NCBI GenBank assembly: GCA_905479795.1
Contig: CAJQNX010000096.1
Span: 1-39,598, forward strand
Source: an uncultured Candidatus Midichloriaceae bacterium
GTDB taxonomy: Bacteria > Pseudomonadota > Alphaproteobacteria > Rickettsiales > Midichloriaceae
Direction: 5' to 3'
Length of the DNA stretch: 39,598 nt
A program made the position numbers and the translations under genes. Shown one piece after another: positions 25,456 through 34,442 of the stretch. A model generated the notes under the pieces. The model was not told the DNA's origin. It saw only the letters and a list, made by a program, of their open reading frames with translations, and searched no databases. Positions within the stretch are counted from its first letter, which is position 1; the number at the start of each line of letters is the position of its first letter.

Positions 25456-27159
25456 ATGAGTGAAACAGATTTTTTACCAAGCGTTCTAATTCTTTTAGCA
25501 TCGTCTATCATAGTAGTTATTTTATTACATAAACTTAAAACTAGTCCAGTTTTAGGATACTTAATTGCTGGAGCAGTAATAAATGCCTATGGCTTAATAA
25601 AAGAGCCCGAGTATGCGCATTCCTTGGCAGAATTTGGCATAGTCTTTCTTTTATTTATGATTGGTTTGGAGCTTTCATTCGACAGACTGATAAAGATGAG
25701 ACTTCATGTATTTGGCTTTGGAGGTCTTCAAGTCCTCATAACATCTTCTATAATAGCTTTTGTGCTATATAAATTCTTTAATTTTTCAACATCAATATCT
25801 GTAGTAGTTGGAGCTGCTTTAGCATTGTCCTCTACAGCAATAGTATTACAAGTTATTGCCGAGGCAGGTAGGCAATCAAGCCAAGTTGGAAGATTGTCAC
25901 TCTCAGTATTGCTGATGCAAGATTTAGCAGTGGTGCCATTGCTTGCAATTATGCCGTTACTCGCAGATAAAAATGATAATATTATGCAAATAATAGGAAT
26001 ATCTGGGTTAAAAGCACTGGGAGTGATAATAGTAATAACAATATTTGGCAGATTATTTTTAAGACCCTTTTTCTCATTAGTTGCATCTGTAAAAACTGAT
26101 GAGGTATACGTTACCACGGCGTTATTAATTGTTCTGGGAGCCGCTTGGACTACAAGCATGCTAGGATTATCATCTGCTATGGGTGCGTTTATAGCAGGTA
26201 TATTAATAGCTGAGACAGAATATAGAAATCAAATAGAAGATAGTATACATCCATTTCAAGGATTGTTTTTAGGACTATTTTTCCTAAGCGTTGGCATGTC
26301 GATAGATATAGAATTTATCAAAGACAAATTTCAAGCAGTAATACTTGCTGCATTTGCTTTGATATTTATTAAGGCCACCATAATACTTGCTCTTTGCAAA
26401 TTATTCAAATTAAGATGGGGAGCAACCGTCCATTCTGCCCTATTATTATCTCAAGGTAGTGAATTTGCATTTATATTGTTTAATATGGCTGCAACTAAAG
26501 GAATAATTGATGCTAAAACTTCTGAATTCATGCTAATGGCTGTAGCAGTATCAATGGGGATAACACCTTTACTTGCAATGATAGGCTCTAAAATTGAAGA
26601 TAAAATGGATTCCAAGGAAGAGCTTGATAGCAATCAAGAATTTAAGGGTATTAATGATTTGAGTGATCATGTTATAATTGCTGGATTTGGAAGAGTTGGT
26701 AGAATTGTGGCTTATATGCTTAACAAAGAGCAGATGAATTACATAGCAATTGAAAGTAATTCAAGAATTGTAAAAAAAGCTAGACAACAAGGCTTTCCCG
26801 TATTTCAAGGCGAAGTTAGTGATACTAATATTCTACAAGCGTTGGGTATCAAGAGAGCTAAAGCAATGATTTTAACTATGAGTGATAGGGTCACACTTAG
26901 AAAAACTACAAAAAAAATTACCATTAACCATAAAAATGTTAGATTAATTTCAAGAGCAGCAGATTACAAGCATAGTAAAGATTTAAGAAAATTAGGAGCA
27001 GAAAGTGCAATCCCAGAAAGAATTGAGGTTGGTCTTCAATTAGGTGGGCATGCTCTGGAAAATCTAGACTCTGTAAAACATAACATTCTTGCTATAAAAG
27101 AAGAGATTCGAAGAAATAATTATTCAAAAATAGAGGAAAATGAGTTATTCAAATGCTAA
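25456..27159 (+). CDS. kefB: CPA2 cation:proton antiporter with TrkA-N domain (KefB/YbaL-like)
   Basis: Inner-membrane monovalent cation/H+ antiporter, probably K+/H+. About 12 helices occupy residues 1-375, with family motifs GYLIAGAVI near the start and FGIVFLLFMIGLELS. A conserved core reads LALSSTAIVLQVI, followed by LLMQDLAVVPLL. The C-terminal cytosolic TrkA-N (RCK) domain starts near 400 with HVIIAGFGRVGRIVA, an NAD-binding Rossmann motif, and ends near 550. There is no TrkA-C domain, as in KefB/KefC. The start is ATG. It precedes nhaA by 18 bases on the same strand, making a cation-homeostasis pair. The exact ion is inference. Confidence 0.9.
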   Translation: MSETDFLPSVLILLASSIIVVILLHKLKTSPVLGYLIAGAVINAYGLIKEPEYAHSLAEFGIVFLLFMIGLELSFDRLIKMRLHVFGFGGLQVLITSSIIAFVLYKFFNFSTSISVVVGAALALSSTAIVLQVIAEAGRQSSQVGRLSLSVLLMQDLAVVPLLAIMPLLADKNDNIMQIIGISGLKALGVIIVITIFGRLFLRPFFSLVASVKTDEVYVTTALLIVLGAAWTTSMLGLSSAMGAFIAGILIAETEYRNQIEDSIHPFQGLFLGLFFLSVGMSIDIEFIKDKFQAVILAAFALIFIKATIILALCKLFKLRWGATVHSALLLSQGSEFAFILFNMAATKGIIDAKTSEFMLMAVAVSMGITPLLAMIGSKIEDKMDSKEELDSNQEFKGINDLSDHVIIAGFGRVGRIVAYMLNKEQMNYIAIESNSRIVKKARQQGFPVFQGEVSDTNILQALGIKRAKAMILTMSDRVTLRKTTKKITINHKNVRLISRAADYKHSKDLRKLGAESAIPERIEVGLQLGGHALENLDSVKHNILAIKEEIRRNNYSKIEENELFKC

Positions 27160-27177
27160 CTTAGTTTTGGTAACTAA

Positions 27178-28344
27178 ATGATTCCACATAGATTAGTCAA
27201 TTTTGCATTGTTATTCCATCAGGCTGTTAGTAAGGGCCTGCTGCTTTTCAGTAGTACAGTACTGGCGATTGTTATTGCCAATTCAAAATTTACCTCTCTA
27301 TATCATAATTTTATTGAACAAAATTTTCAAATATCCTTAGGGCAAAATTCTTTTTCATTATCAATACATAGTTGGATAAATGAATTTCTCATGGCTATTT
27401 TTTTTCTAATAGTAGGAATGGAAATAAAACGAGAGATGGTTGATGGCCATTTAAAAAGCAAATCTCAAAGAATTCTACCTATTGTAGCTGCTTGCTTTGG
27501 GGTGATATTCCCTGTGTTAATATACATAGCTTTTAATCATCAAGATGAGATTGCTATGCAAGCATGGGCAATTCCTGCTGCAACAGATATAGCATTTGCA
27601 CTGGGAGTTTTTGCAGTTTTTGCGAAAAAATTACCGTTGACATTGAGGGTTTTTTTAACTGCACTCGCCATAATTGATGATCTAATTGCTGTTATCGTAA
27701 TTGCCTTGTTTTACAGTGGCACTTTATATTTAGGTTATTTTATACCAATTATTCTTTGTTGTGTGCTTTTATATTTACTAAATAGGGCAAAAATTTCTGC
27801 ACTTGAGCCTTATTTAATCGTTGGGATATTTATGTGGTATTTCTTTTTCAAATCTGGAATTCACTCAACAATTGCTGGAGTTATACTTGGTATATTTATT
27901 CCATTAAAAATATCAAATAATAATTCTCCCTTAAAAAGACTTGAAAAAACATTAGCTCCATATGTTGAATATCTCATTCTACCTTTATTCGCTTTTTCAA
28001 ATAGTGGGATTTGTTTTGGTTCAATTAATTTAGAATCTTTATATCATCCCGTTGTTATAGGCATTGTGCTCGGATTATTAATAGGTAAGGCATTTGGAAT
28101 TTCATTGGCTGTACATATTTTAAAAGCTTTAAAAATCATAACACTGCCAGATAACGTGCGAATGAAACACTATTATTATATATCAGTACTTTGCGGTATA
28201 GGGTTTACAATGAGTTTATTTATTGGATTGATAGCCTTTGAACACAATGCCATGTATTTAGAATTGGCAAAAATAGGTATAATTCTTGGATCATTGATTT
28301 CAACAATTATAGCAATAGCACTAATGAAAATTTTTAAAGAATAA
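27178..28344 (+). CDS. nhaA: Na+/H+ antiporter NhaA
   Basis: Electrogenic Na+(Li+)/2H+ antiporter of the inner membrane, 388 residues, the same length as E. coli NhaA. The ion-binding pair is D167-D168 in ALAIIDDLIAV, with the supporting Asp at 137 in IPAATDIAFALG, which correspond to E. coli D163/D164 and D133. About 12 helices. The start is ATG. It is probably co-transcribed with the KefB-like gene and with lolC, which starts 11 bases later. It suits a cell facing host cytosolic ion conditions. Confidence 0.97.
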   Translation: MIPHRLVNFALLFHQAVSKGLLLFSSTVLAIVIANSKFTSLYHNFIEQNFQISLGQNSFSLSIHSWINEFLMAIFFLIVGMEIKREMVDGHLKSKSQRILPIVAACFGVIFPVLIYIAFNHQDEIAMQAWAIPAATDIAFALGVFAVFAKKLPLTLRVFLTALAIIDDLIAVIVIALFYSGTLYLGYFIPIILCCVLLYLLNRAKISALEPYLIVGIFMWYFFFKSGIHSTIAGVILGIFIPLKISNNNSPLKRLEKTLAPYVEYLILPLFAFSNSGICFGSINLESLYHPVVIGIVLGLLIGKAFGISLAVHILKALKIITLPDNVRMKHYYYISVLCGIGFTMSLFIGLIAFEHNAMYLELAKIGIILGSLISTIIAIALMKIFKE

Positions 28345-28355
28345 TTTGATAATTG

Positions 28356-29597
28356 ATGATTAAGAATTTTGAGTGGAAAATTGCTAAAAGATACATTGGT
28401 TATAATAATAAATTTATTTCCTTAGTAAGTTATTTAGCAACTATTGGCATTGCTCTTGGGGTGATGACATTAATAATTGTTATGTCTGTTATGAATGGAT
28501 ATGAGGTTGAATTAGTTAAAAAAATACTAGGTATAAATGGTCATGTAACTGTTAGTAAGTATGATCAAAAAATTTTAAATCATACTGAGCTTATAAGAGA
28601 TATAAAAAATATAGAACATGTCGAATATGTCGCTCCATTAGTAACTGGGCAAGCTTTAGCTGAGAGTAATAAAAATTCCACAGGAGTGATGGTTAGAGGA
28701 ATGGACTTTGATTCATTGAATAAAAAACCGATCATGCAGGATGCTTTTATTATTAAAAATGACCAATCTAAATTTAACAAAAATGAAATTTATATAGGCA
28801 ATGCACTGGCTAAAAATCTAGGATTATATTTAGGTGATAAAATGAGGTTGATAGTGCCAAAATTTGATACCACAATACTTGGAGCCATTCCCAAAATAAA
28901 AACCTTTTACGTTTCAGGAATATTTGATGTTGGAATGTACGAATATAATGCAAGCACGGTTTTTATACCAATTGATACAGCGCAGTTACTATTTGGCACC
29001 GATCAATCAATTACAGAAATTGAAATTATATTAAATAACGTTAAAAATATTGAAAAAGTTAAAAGAGCTATTATTAAAGACATTCCTGATCAAAATATAA
29101 TACTTACTGATTGGGGGCTAGCAAATCAATCCTTAATAAATGCCTTAAGAGTTGAACGAAATACAATGTTTTTGATTTTGGTATTAATAATTATGATAGC
29201 CGCCTTTAATATAATTTCAGGGCTTGCAATGTTAGTTAAAGAAAAATATAAAAGCATAGCAATCCTTAGAGCAATTGGAGCATCTCGCAGCTCTATAATA
29301 AAAATATTTGTTTTAGCAGGTGCTTTTTTAGGTTTTATAGGAATAATATCTGGTTCAATGTTAGGTGTAGCCTTTGTGCTAAACATTAATGGTATTAAAC
29401 AAATATTGGAATCAACCACAGGTGCCACATTATTTGATCCAATGATTTATTTTTTAACTTCATTGCCATCAGAGCCAGATGTAGCTGAAATTATTAGCAT
29501 AGTTGGTATATCAATGTTATTATCATTACTCGCAACAATTTACCCTGCTTGGAAAGCTGCAAAAATGCTACCTGCAGAAGCTTTAAGATATGAATAA
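28356..29597 (+). CDS. lolC: Lipoprotein-releasing ABC permease LolC/LolE
   Basis: Membrane subunit of LolCDE, which extracts outer-membrane lipoproteins from the inner membrane and passes them to LolA. One N-terminal span (about 20-45, starting after WKIAKRYI), a large periplasmic MacB-like domain (about 50-265), then three spans forming the FtsX domain (about 270-405) with the motif IAILRAIGASRSSII. 413 residues is typical. A TTG (28353) directly precedes the ATG used here. The partner LolD is not adjacent. Three lipoprotein genes lie two genes downstream and are likely clients. LolC and LolE cannot be separated confidently; many alphaproteobacteria have a single fused-role gene. Confidence 0.9.
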   Translation: MIKNFEWKIAKRYIGYNNKFISLVSYLATIGIALGVMTLIIVMSVMNGYEVELVKKILGINGHVTVSKYDQKILNHTELIRDIKNIEHVEYVAPLVTGQALAESNKNSTGVMVRGMDFDSLNKKPIMQDAFIIKNDQSKFNKNEIYIGNALAKNLGLYLGDKMRLIVPKFDTTILGAIPKIKTFYVSGIFDVGMYEYNASTVFIPIDTAQLLFGTDQSITEIEIILNNVKNIEKVKRAIIKDIPDQNIILTDWGLANQSLINALRVERNTMFLILVLIIMIAAFNIISGLAMLVKEKYKSIAILRAIGASRSSIIKIFVLAGAFLGFIGIISGSMLGVAFVLNINGIKQILESTTGATLFDPMIYFLTSLPSEPDVAEIISIVGISMLLSLLATIYPAWKAAKMLPAEALRYE

Positions 29598-29603
29598 GTG
29601 TAT

Positions 29604-30836
29604 ATGCCTAATTTAATTAATACGTTACAAAGTAGAGAGTTTATATATCAATCTACAAATTTAGAACAGCTAGAAAAAAAAGTTTCCGATAATAAAATTA
29701 AAGCATATATAGGTTTTGATTGCACAGCAAAATCACTGCATGTTGGAAGCTTAATTCAGATTATGATGCTACGCTGGTTACAAAAATTTGGACATCAACC
29801 TATTATTTTACTTGGAGGCGGTACAACAAAAATTGGTGATCCCTCAGGTAAAGATGCGGCAAGAAAGATGCTAGGGGATAATGATATAGAAGAAAATAAA
29901 AAATCATTAAAAAAAATATTCAACCAATTTTTGAATTTTGATTCAAAAAACAAAGCCATTATCTTAGACAATGATGAATGGTTAAGTGAATTAAAATATA
30001 TAGAATTTTTAAGAGATTTTGGTAAGCACTTCTCAATCAATAGAATGATAAATTTCGAAAGCGTTAAAATGCGATTGGACAGAGAACAATCTCTGAGCTT
30101 TCTCGAATTTAATTATATGCTTCTTCAGGCTTTTGATTTTTATCATCTATATAAAGACCAAGAATGCGTGCTACAAATTGGGGGTTCCGATCAATGGGGC
30201 AATATTATTAATGGTGTTGAATTAATTAGAAAAAAACTAGGAAAAGAGGTTTTTGGACTAACTTCTCCACTTCTTACGACTAGTAGTGGCACAAAGATGG
30301 GCAAAACTGAAAGTGGTGCAATTTGGCTGAATGATGATATGTTGTCTTCATATGAATATTGGCAATTTTGGAGAAACACTGAAGATGCCGACGTTGTAAA
30401 ATTTTTAAAATTATTTACTGAACTACCACTAGATGAAATTAATGAGCTCTCAAAATTAACCGGCAAAGAGATCAATAATGCCAAAATTATTTTAGCGGAT
30501 GAAGCAACTAAGTTATGTCATGGAATTGAAGCATCTATCAATGCAAAATCTACAGCTCAAAAAACTTTTGAGGACAATAGTGTTGGTGATAATTTACCAA
30601 AATTTAAAATTACTTTAAATGAGATAAATGACGACCTCCCTTTATTTAAACTACTGGTATTGTCTGGCTTATGCGAATCTAATGGTGCTGCAAGAAAGTT
30701 GATTCAAGGAAGTGGCGCTAGAGTTAATAATAATGTGATAAACGACATCAATTATATGATTCAACAAAACGATTTTCATGACAATAAATTAAAGCTTTCA
30801 GCTGGAAAGAAAAAACATGTATTAGTACAATTATAA
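29604..30836 (+). CDS. tyrS: Tyrosyl-tRNA synthetase
   Basis: Class I aminoacyl-tRNA synthetase charging tRNA-Tyr. The HIGH-type motif is HVGSL at residues 46-50. The tyrosine pocket includes YIGFDCTA, QIGGSDQWGNI and FNYMLLQAFDF. The KMSKS-type loop is KMGKT at 231-235. The C-terminal S4 RNA-binding domain begins near 345 with LSGLCESNGAARKLIQ. 410 residues is normal. A GTG two codons upstream (29598) abuts the lolC stop; the ATG is preferred, though neither has a clear ribosome-binding site. Tightly packed behind lolC. Confidence 0.97.
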   Translation: MPNLINTLQSREFIYQSTNLEQLEKKVSDNKIKAYIGFDCTAKSLHVGSLIQIMMLRWLQKFGHQPIILLGGGTTKIGDPSGKDAARKMLGDNDIEENKKSLKKIFNQFLNFDSKNKAIILDNDEWLSELKYIEFLRDFGKHFSINRMINFESVKMRLDREQSLSFLEFNYMLLQAFDFYHLYKDQECVLQIGGSDQWGNIINGVELIRKKLGKEVFGLTSPLLTTSSGTKMGKTESGAIWLNDDMLSSYEYWQFWRNTEDADVVKFLKLFTELPLDEINELSKLTGKEINNAKIILADEATKLCHGIEASINAKSTAQKTFEDNSVGDNLPKFKITLNEINDDLPLFKLLVLSGLCESNGAARKLIQGSGARVNNNVINDINYMIQQNDFHDNKLKLSAGKKKHVLVQL

Positions 30837-30887
30837 CTTGACTGAAATTATAAAAAGTTTTACCTTCTTAACAAATGATAATGTTGA

Positions 30888-30961
30888 TTAATATGAGCAA
30901 AAACACCTTTTCGAAAATTTTTATATGCCTTTTTATCGTAATTTTTGTGTCTGGTTGTGCA
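30888..30961 (+). repeat. 74-bp direct repeat, copy 1 (lipoprotein start and signal peptide)
   Basis: Matches 31358-31431 at 72 of 74 positions. It covers five leader bases, the ATG, the whole signal peptide and the lipobox Cys. Both differences are third-position and silent (Asn AAC/AAT, Ser TCG/TCA). Confidence 0.9.
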
Positions 30962-31342
30962 GGTAAAACAGCAAACCCTATAATGGTCTCACAATATGGT
31001 GATGAACAAAAGTCATGTAATGCATTGAAATTTGAAATGACTACAATGCAAAACAACATGCAAGATATATTGCCTAAAACAGAAAAAACAGGCAAAAATG
31101 TTGCTTTAGGAGTAGCAGGTGCGTTTTTTCTAGTACCTTGGTTTTTCATGGATTTTTCTAGTGCAGAGCAAGTTGAATACGAAGCTTATAGAAATCGTTA
31201 TAATCATCTTGCCTCTATAGCAATTTCAAAAGAATGTGGCATCGAAAAGAAAGTTTATCCTTCTGCAGAAGAGTTAAAAAAATTATACGAGCAAAAAAAA
31301 GACCAAGAAAAACTTAAAGATAAAGTTGAGACTAAAAAATAA
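30893..31342 (+). CDS. Lipoprotein of unknown function
   Basis: Signal peptide of type II: a charged start (MSKNTFSK), a hydrophobic stretch and the lipobox VSGC, with the modified Cys at residue 22. The mature part is about 128 residues. It holds one further hydrophobic patch (about residues 70-88, GVAGAFFLVPWFFMDF) and ends in a Lys/Glu-rich, probably coiled-coil tail. The ATG at 30893 gives a normal signal peptide; a start at 30875 would add six residues. The first 23 codons are nearly identical in DNA to those of the next gene. I do not recognise the mature domain. It probably sits in the outer membrane after Lol sorting (no Asp at +2). Confidence 0.75.
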   Translation: MSKNTFSKIFICLFIVIFVSGCAGKTANPIMVSQYGDEQKSCNALKFEMTTMQNNMQDILPKTEKTGKNVALGVAGAFFLVPWFFMDFSSAEQVEYEAYRNRYNHLASIAISKECGIEKKVYPSAEELKKLYEQKKDQEKLKDKVETKK

Positions 31343-31357
31343 TTGTTTATTATCGAG

Positions 31358-31431
31358 TTAATATGAGCAAAAATACCTTTTCAAAAATTTTTATATGCCT
31401 TTTTATCGTAATTTTTGTGTCTGGTTGTGCA
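31358..31431 (+). repeat. 74-bp direct repeat, copy 2 (lipoprotein start and signal peptide)
   Basis: Second copy of the element at 30888-30961. The similarity stops abruptly after the lipobox Cys codon plus one base; the mature parts of the two proteins are unrelated. Confidence 0.9.
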
Positions 31432-31905
31432 AGAGATTTGTCAAACAGCATGTATGTTAGTGATTCAACAACAAACTTTACTCTAGAAGGACAAATTGTC
31501 TCTGTTCGCCCTGTAACAATTAGGGATTCAGATAGATTGCAAGACAACTCAACTGGTATGGCTACTGGTGCTTTGGTTGGTGGAGTTGCTGGAAGTGGAA
31601 TTGGAGGTGGCTCTGGAAGAGTTGGTGGTTTGATAGGAGGAGCTGTAATTGGAGGTTTAGTTGGGGCTGCTATGCAAGATTCACTTAGTACCAGCAAAGG
31701 CTTAGAGTATGTTATTAAAGTTGATATATCGAACATTAAAGATACTTATTACGAAGGAAATATGGCTTTAAGAAACGTTATTGCAACTGCAAGAGTTAAT
31801 GGTATGTTAACAATAGTACAATCTGAAAAAGATCCATTGCAAAAAGGGCAAAAAGTTTATGTAGTTTTCTCAGATAACCGCACAGGAGTAATCCCTACTC
31901 AATAA
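31363..31905 (+). CDS. Glycine-zipper outer-membrane lipoprotein, SlyB/PcP-like
   Basis: Lipoprotein of 180 residues with lipobox VSGC (Cys22). The mature part follows the SlyB plan: a short strand-rich segment with EGQIVSVRPVTI, then a glycine-zipper region (about 67-106, GALVGGVAGSGIGGG and GLIGGAVIGGLVGAA) that can form paired helices in a membrane, then a C-terminal beta domain ending DNRTGVIPTQ. SlyB-type proteins stabilise the outer membrane under stress; in Rickettsia the 17-kDa antigen is a distant glycine-zipper relative. The start is ATG, 20 bases after the preceding lipoprotein gene. Function is inferred from architecture. Confidence 0.82.
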   Translation: MSKNTFSKIFICLFIVIFVSGCARDLSNSMYVSDSTTNFTLEGQIVSVRPVTIRDSDRLQDNSTGMATGALVGGVAGSGIGGGSGRVGGLIGGAVIGGLVGAAMQDSLSTSKGLEYVIKVDISNIKDTYYEGNMALRNVIATARVNGMLTIVQSEKDPLQKGQKVYVVFSDNRTGVIPTQ

Positions 31906-31919
31906 AATTCATAATTAAA

Positions 31920-32654
31920 ATGTCACTAAAAAATAAGTTTCTAGTTGTAGCATTACTTGTATTCACAAGCTGTGCACCCATTACCACCAGACAAACCTCT
32001 AACTATAAAGAAGTTATTGCCAAATATAATACAATAGCTTTATTGCCAGTTGAAGTGGAAATAAATTCAGTTGATGCAGGAGGAAAGACAAAGAGATTTT
32101 ATGATTATGAATATCATTTAGAAAGCCTCATTAAGGATAATATTATTCCTGAAATGAGATTAAAGGGATTTAAAATTTCTTTTTTAAGTAGAAAAGATGC
32201 GCATGATAAAGGAATTTATAATGAAGTTCTGCAACTAAGACAAAAATATAATGAAGAAATGAAGGCACTTCATGGTCCAAAATTTAAAGAAAAGAATGCA
32301 TCATCAATAGATGTAAATTTTGGGCAATACGCAACTCGTATCGGTGAAGTTGAAAACGCTGATTTGCTTATGATAGTAGATTTTTCTGGTTATGCTAGAA
32401 CAAGTGGCGCTGTTGCACTTAGCTTTTTGACAGGAATGGTAACAGGTATTTATTCAGGAGGACCTAGTGCAGGTTCATCAATGTTAATTAGTATAATTGA
32501 TGCTAAAAATGGTAAATTACTTTGGAATAACACTGCTCATGAAGCTGATGCGTTTTTCACTTCAAGTAGTAGCAATAGAGCTAAACAGGATAAGATAGAC
32601 AATCTAATGATCATTACGCTAATGAAAAAAATATTTAAGCCTTTTTTGTTATAA
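31920..32654 (+). CDS. Lipoprotein of unknown function
   Basis: 244-residue protein with a type II signal peptide (MSLKNKF, hydrophobic run, lipobox FTSC with Cys18). The mature part contains an alpha/beta-looking repeat of NTIALLPVEV and ADLLMIVDFSGYA, a hydrophobic Gly/Ser stretch (about 165-190, VALSFLTGMVTGIYSGG) and SMLISIIDAKNGKLLWNN near the C-terminus. This recalls envelope lipoproteins with a TolB/CsgG-like N-terminal fold that use the phrase 'data for output to a secretion or curli-like pore', but similarity is too loose to name it. It lies 14 bases after the SlyB-like gene, probably in one transcript. Confidence 0.72.
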   Translation: MSLKNKFLVVALLVFTSCAPITTRQTSNYKEVIAKYNTIALLPVEVEINSVDAGGKTKRFYDYEYHLESLIKDNIIPEMRLKGFKISFLSRKDAHDKGIYNEVLQLRQKYNEEMKALHGPKFKEKNASSIDVNFGQYATRIGEVENADLLMIVDFSGYARTSGAVALSFLTGMVTGIYSGGPSAGSSMLISIIDAKNGKLLWNNTAHEADAFFTSSSSNRAKQDKIDNLMIITLMKKIFKPFLL

Positions 32655-32800
32655 GTGAAGAGAGCCCAATGTGTCAGAGTAAAATTGATTAAAAAAGAGA
32701 AATAATTTCTTGATGAAACCCTATCAGACTTTAGCCTCGTGAATAGCATTTAAGTCCTGAAAATTTAAATAAAACACATTACTATTATTACTACTATAAG

Positions 32801-32822
32801 CTATATGAAAAATTTCATATAG
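32801..32822. repeat. 10-bp inverted repeat with two-base centre
   Basis: CTATATGAAA, two A bases, TTTCATATAG. It stands just before the start of the 32.8-33.9 kb pseudogene. It could be an operator of that lost gene; with a 2-base centre it is better suited to a dimeric protein than to an RNA hairpin. Confidence 0.45.
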
Positions 32823-32832
32823 AGTGCTATGT

Positions 32833-33928
32833 GTGATTGACCCTAAAAAGATAAGAAGAATAGTGAGAAGACATTGCCAGTTATTTATCCGGTGATATTG
32901 AAATCAGTTTTGAAAGAATAATTAATAAAAGCTTAGAACAAGAAAAAGTCTTTCTAGAATATTTTTACCTTATTATAGTGGACTGAAAATTACAAAAACA
33001 GATTTTGATATGGATATTTATGAATTAAGTAGTTTTGATAGTATTAACAAAAATCACAGTAATTCTATTGAATTTATCGTAAATTACAAGAAATCAGAAA
33101 CAGTCTACTATGTAAAACCAATGTTTACAAATCAATTGATAAATTTAATAATAGCAAATTCATTATTTAGGGTATGTCTTTGGCAAAGAGTTTATTCCTG
33201 AGGTTGGAGTTGCAATAGAAAATAAATTAAATGCTATTAAATTTTATTCGGTACTTGAAGAAGTTGATCTAGTAAATGCTAACCATTTGCCTCATTTAGC
33301 ATCTGGTTTTATAGGAAATGGATGGGGTACAGGTTATCTGCTTTCCAATATGTCGTTTGATACCAATATTGGAGAGTATCGTGAGAATGCATTCAATGCT
33401 GAAAAAGGAGGTTTGATAAATTTATTATTTCAGGATTCTGATGTTCATATAAAAAATGAGCATTATGTTATAAAAAATAATAAATATTATTATATTCGTC
33501 TAGACGTTGATCATGCAGATTTTGTATACACTCCATTATCTAATACCATGGATACTTATATACACCTTCATGATACATTGAAAAAATATAATTTTTCATG
33601 CAATGCATTAAAAATATTATCAGAACTTTTGGAAAAGCGTGAAGTATTTAGAAAAAGTATCTTGCTATCTTTAGATTATATTTCTAAAATTTTTTCAGAT
33701 GAATATATACACAGAATTTATAGAGGTGCAGAAGGATTTAAAGCAACATATGATACAAGCAATTACTATAAGCCTATAGATATCAAAAATAATGAAGAAC
33801 TTAGTGAACGAATATTGTCTAATTTTGATAATATTATTTATAACACTCAACATAGTCTAGATGAATTGATAAAAGATACTAAATTTCCTCTATTAAACGA
33901 AATCTGCAACCCTACCTACGACCTATAG
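32833..33928 (+). pseudogene. Frameshifted gene, possible kinase-like protein
   Basis: Coding-like segments follow each other in different frames: 32833-32900 (IDPKKIRRIVRR), about 32870-32972 (ASYLSGDIEISFERII), about 32965-33170 (PYYSGLKITKTDFDMDIYEL) and about 33174-33928 (KEFIPEVGVAIENK to the stop). The second and fourth share a frame, so indels near 32965 and 33172 nearly cancel. The last segment is open for 250 codons and contains DSDVHIKN followed by YYYIRLDVDHADF, which resembles the catalytic loop (DxHxxN) and metal-binding Asp of kinase-like folds such as the HipA/PI4-kinase group. That reading is a guess from motif spacing. Such proteins occur as effectors in intracellular bacteria. 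A 213-residue C-terminal piece could still be translated from 33290. Confidence 0.5.
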
Positions 33929-33942
33929 TAAAAAAACATGAA

Positions 33943-33987
33943 ACATAATGGCGAAACTCAGTTATAAGAAAACTATCGCCATTATGT
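33943..33987 (+). terminator. 12-bp hairpin after the pseudogene
   Basis: Perfect inverted repeat (33943-33954 with 33976-33987) separated by 21 bases, 15 bases after the pseudogene stop. No T-tract follows, so it is a weak candidate for an intrinsic terminator; a relic end of a mobile element is the alternative. Confidence 0.45.
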
Positions 33988-34091
33988 AGATTATAGTTAA
34001 CGTTATATTTACCCTTCCTGTTGAATATATTTTTTAATGTATCAACCATAGATACAAAATGGATTAAGCTATAGATTTCAGTCTTAAAAAA

Positions 34092-34430
34092 TTATCCTGG
34101 AACGTTACAGAATTTATTTTTAACTATATAAAGTTTTGTTAATATCTCGAATTTCAATAGTGATATGTTACTAAGATTTGTTAACAAAGTATTACTTAAT
34201 AGTACTTTTTATCGTTCATTTCTTCCAGCTAAAATAGCTACTTGTAGATGAATAAAATCTTCTTTGTTATTATTAACTAAATAGTCATTATATTTTATTG
34301 CTCTTACTTTGATATTTTTCTTACCAAATACTAAAGAGCTAGCTAGAGTATCATGTATTACTTTAAGCAAACTGATAATTATAAATGCGTTTATAACATT
34401 TTCTGAATATTCAATTATGCAATGAGGCAT
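34092..34430 (-). pseudogene. 5-carboxymethyl-2-hydroxymuconate isomerase-like gene with one nonsense codon
   Basis: From the ATG at 34428-34430 the protein begins MPHCIIEYSENV, matching CHMI tautomerases, where the proline exposed after Met removal is the catalytic base. It continues to FIHLQVAILAGRNE, the family's core strand. A TAA at 34209-34211 interrupts it, but the frame stays open for 38 more codons (KVLLSNTLL to KLYIVKNKF) and ends at TAA 34092-34094. Total length would then be about 112 codons, as expected (about 115-125). So one stop codon separates it from an intact gene. A start at 34442 would place the Pro internally and is unlikely. Truncated product of 73 residues would lack the C-terminal part of the subunit. 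Confidence 0.72.
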
Positions 34431-34442
34431 TAATTTTATCAC

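Noticed and set aside
25728..26159. Open minus-strand frame of 143 codons
   Set aside because: Antisense to the KefB-like gene; the latter has clear family motifs throughout.
30888..31431. CRISPR or tandem-repeat array
   Set aside because: Only two copies, 470 bases apart, each coding for a signal peptide; no spacers.
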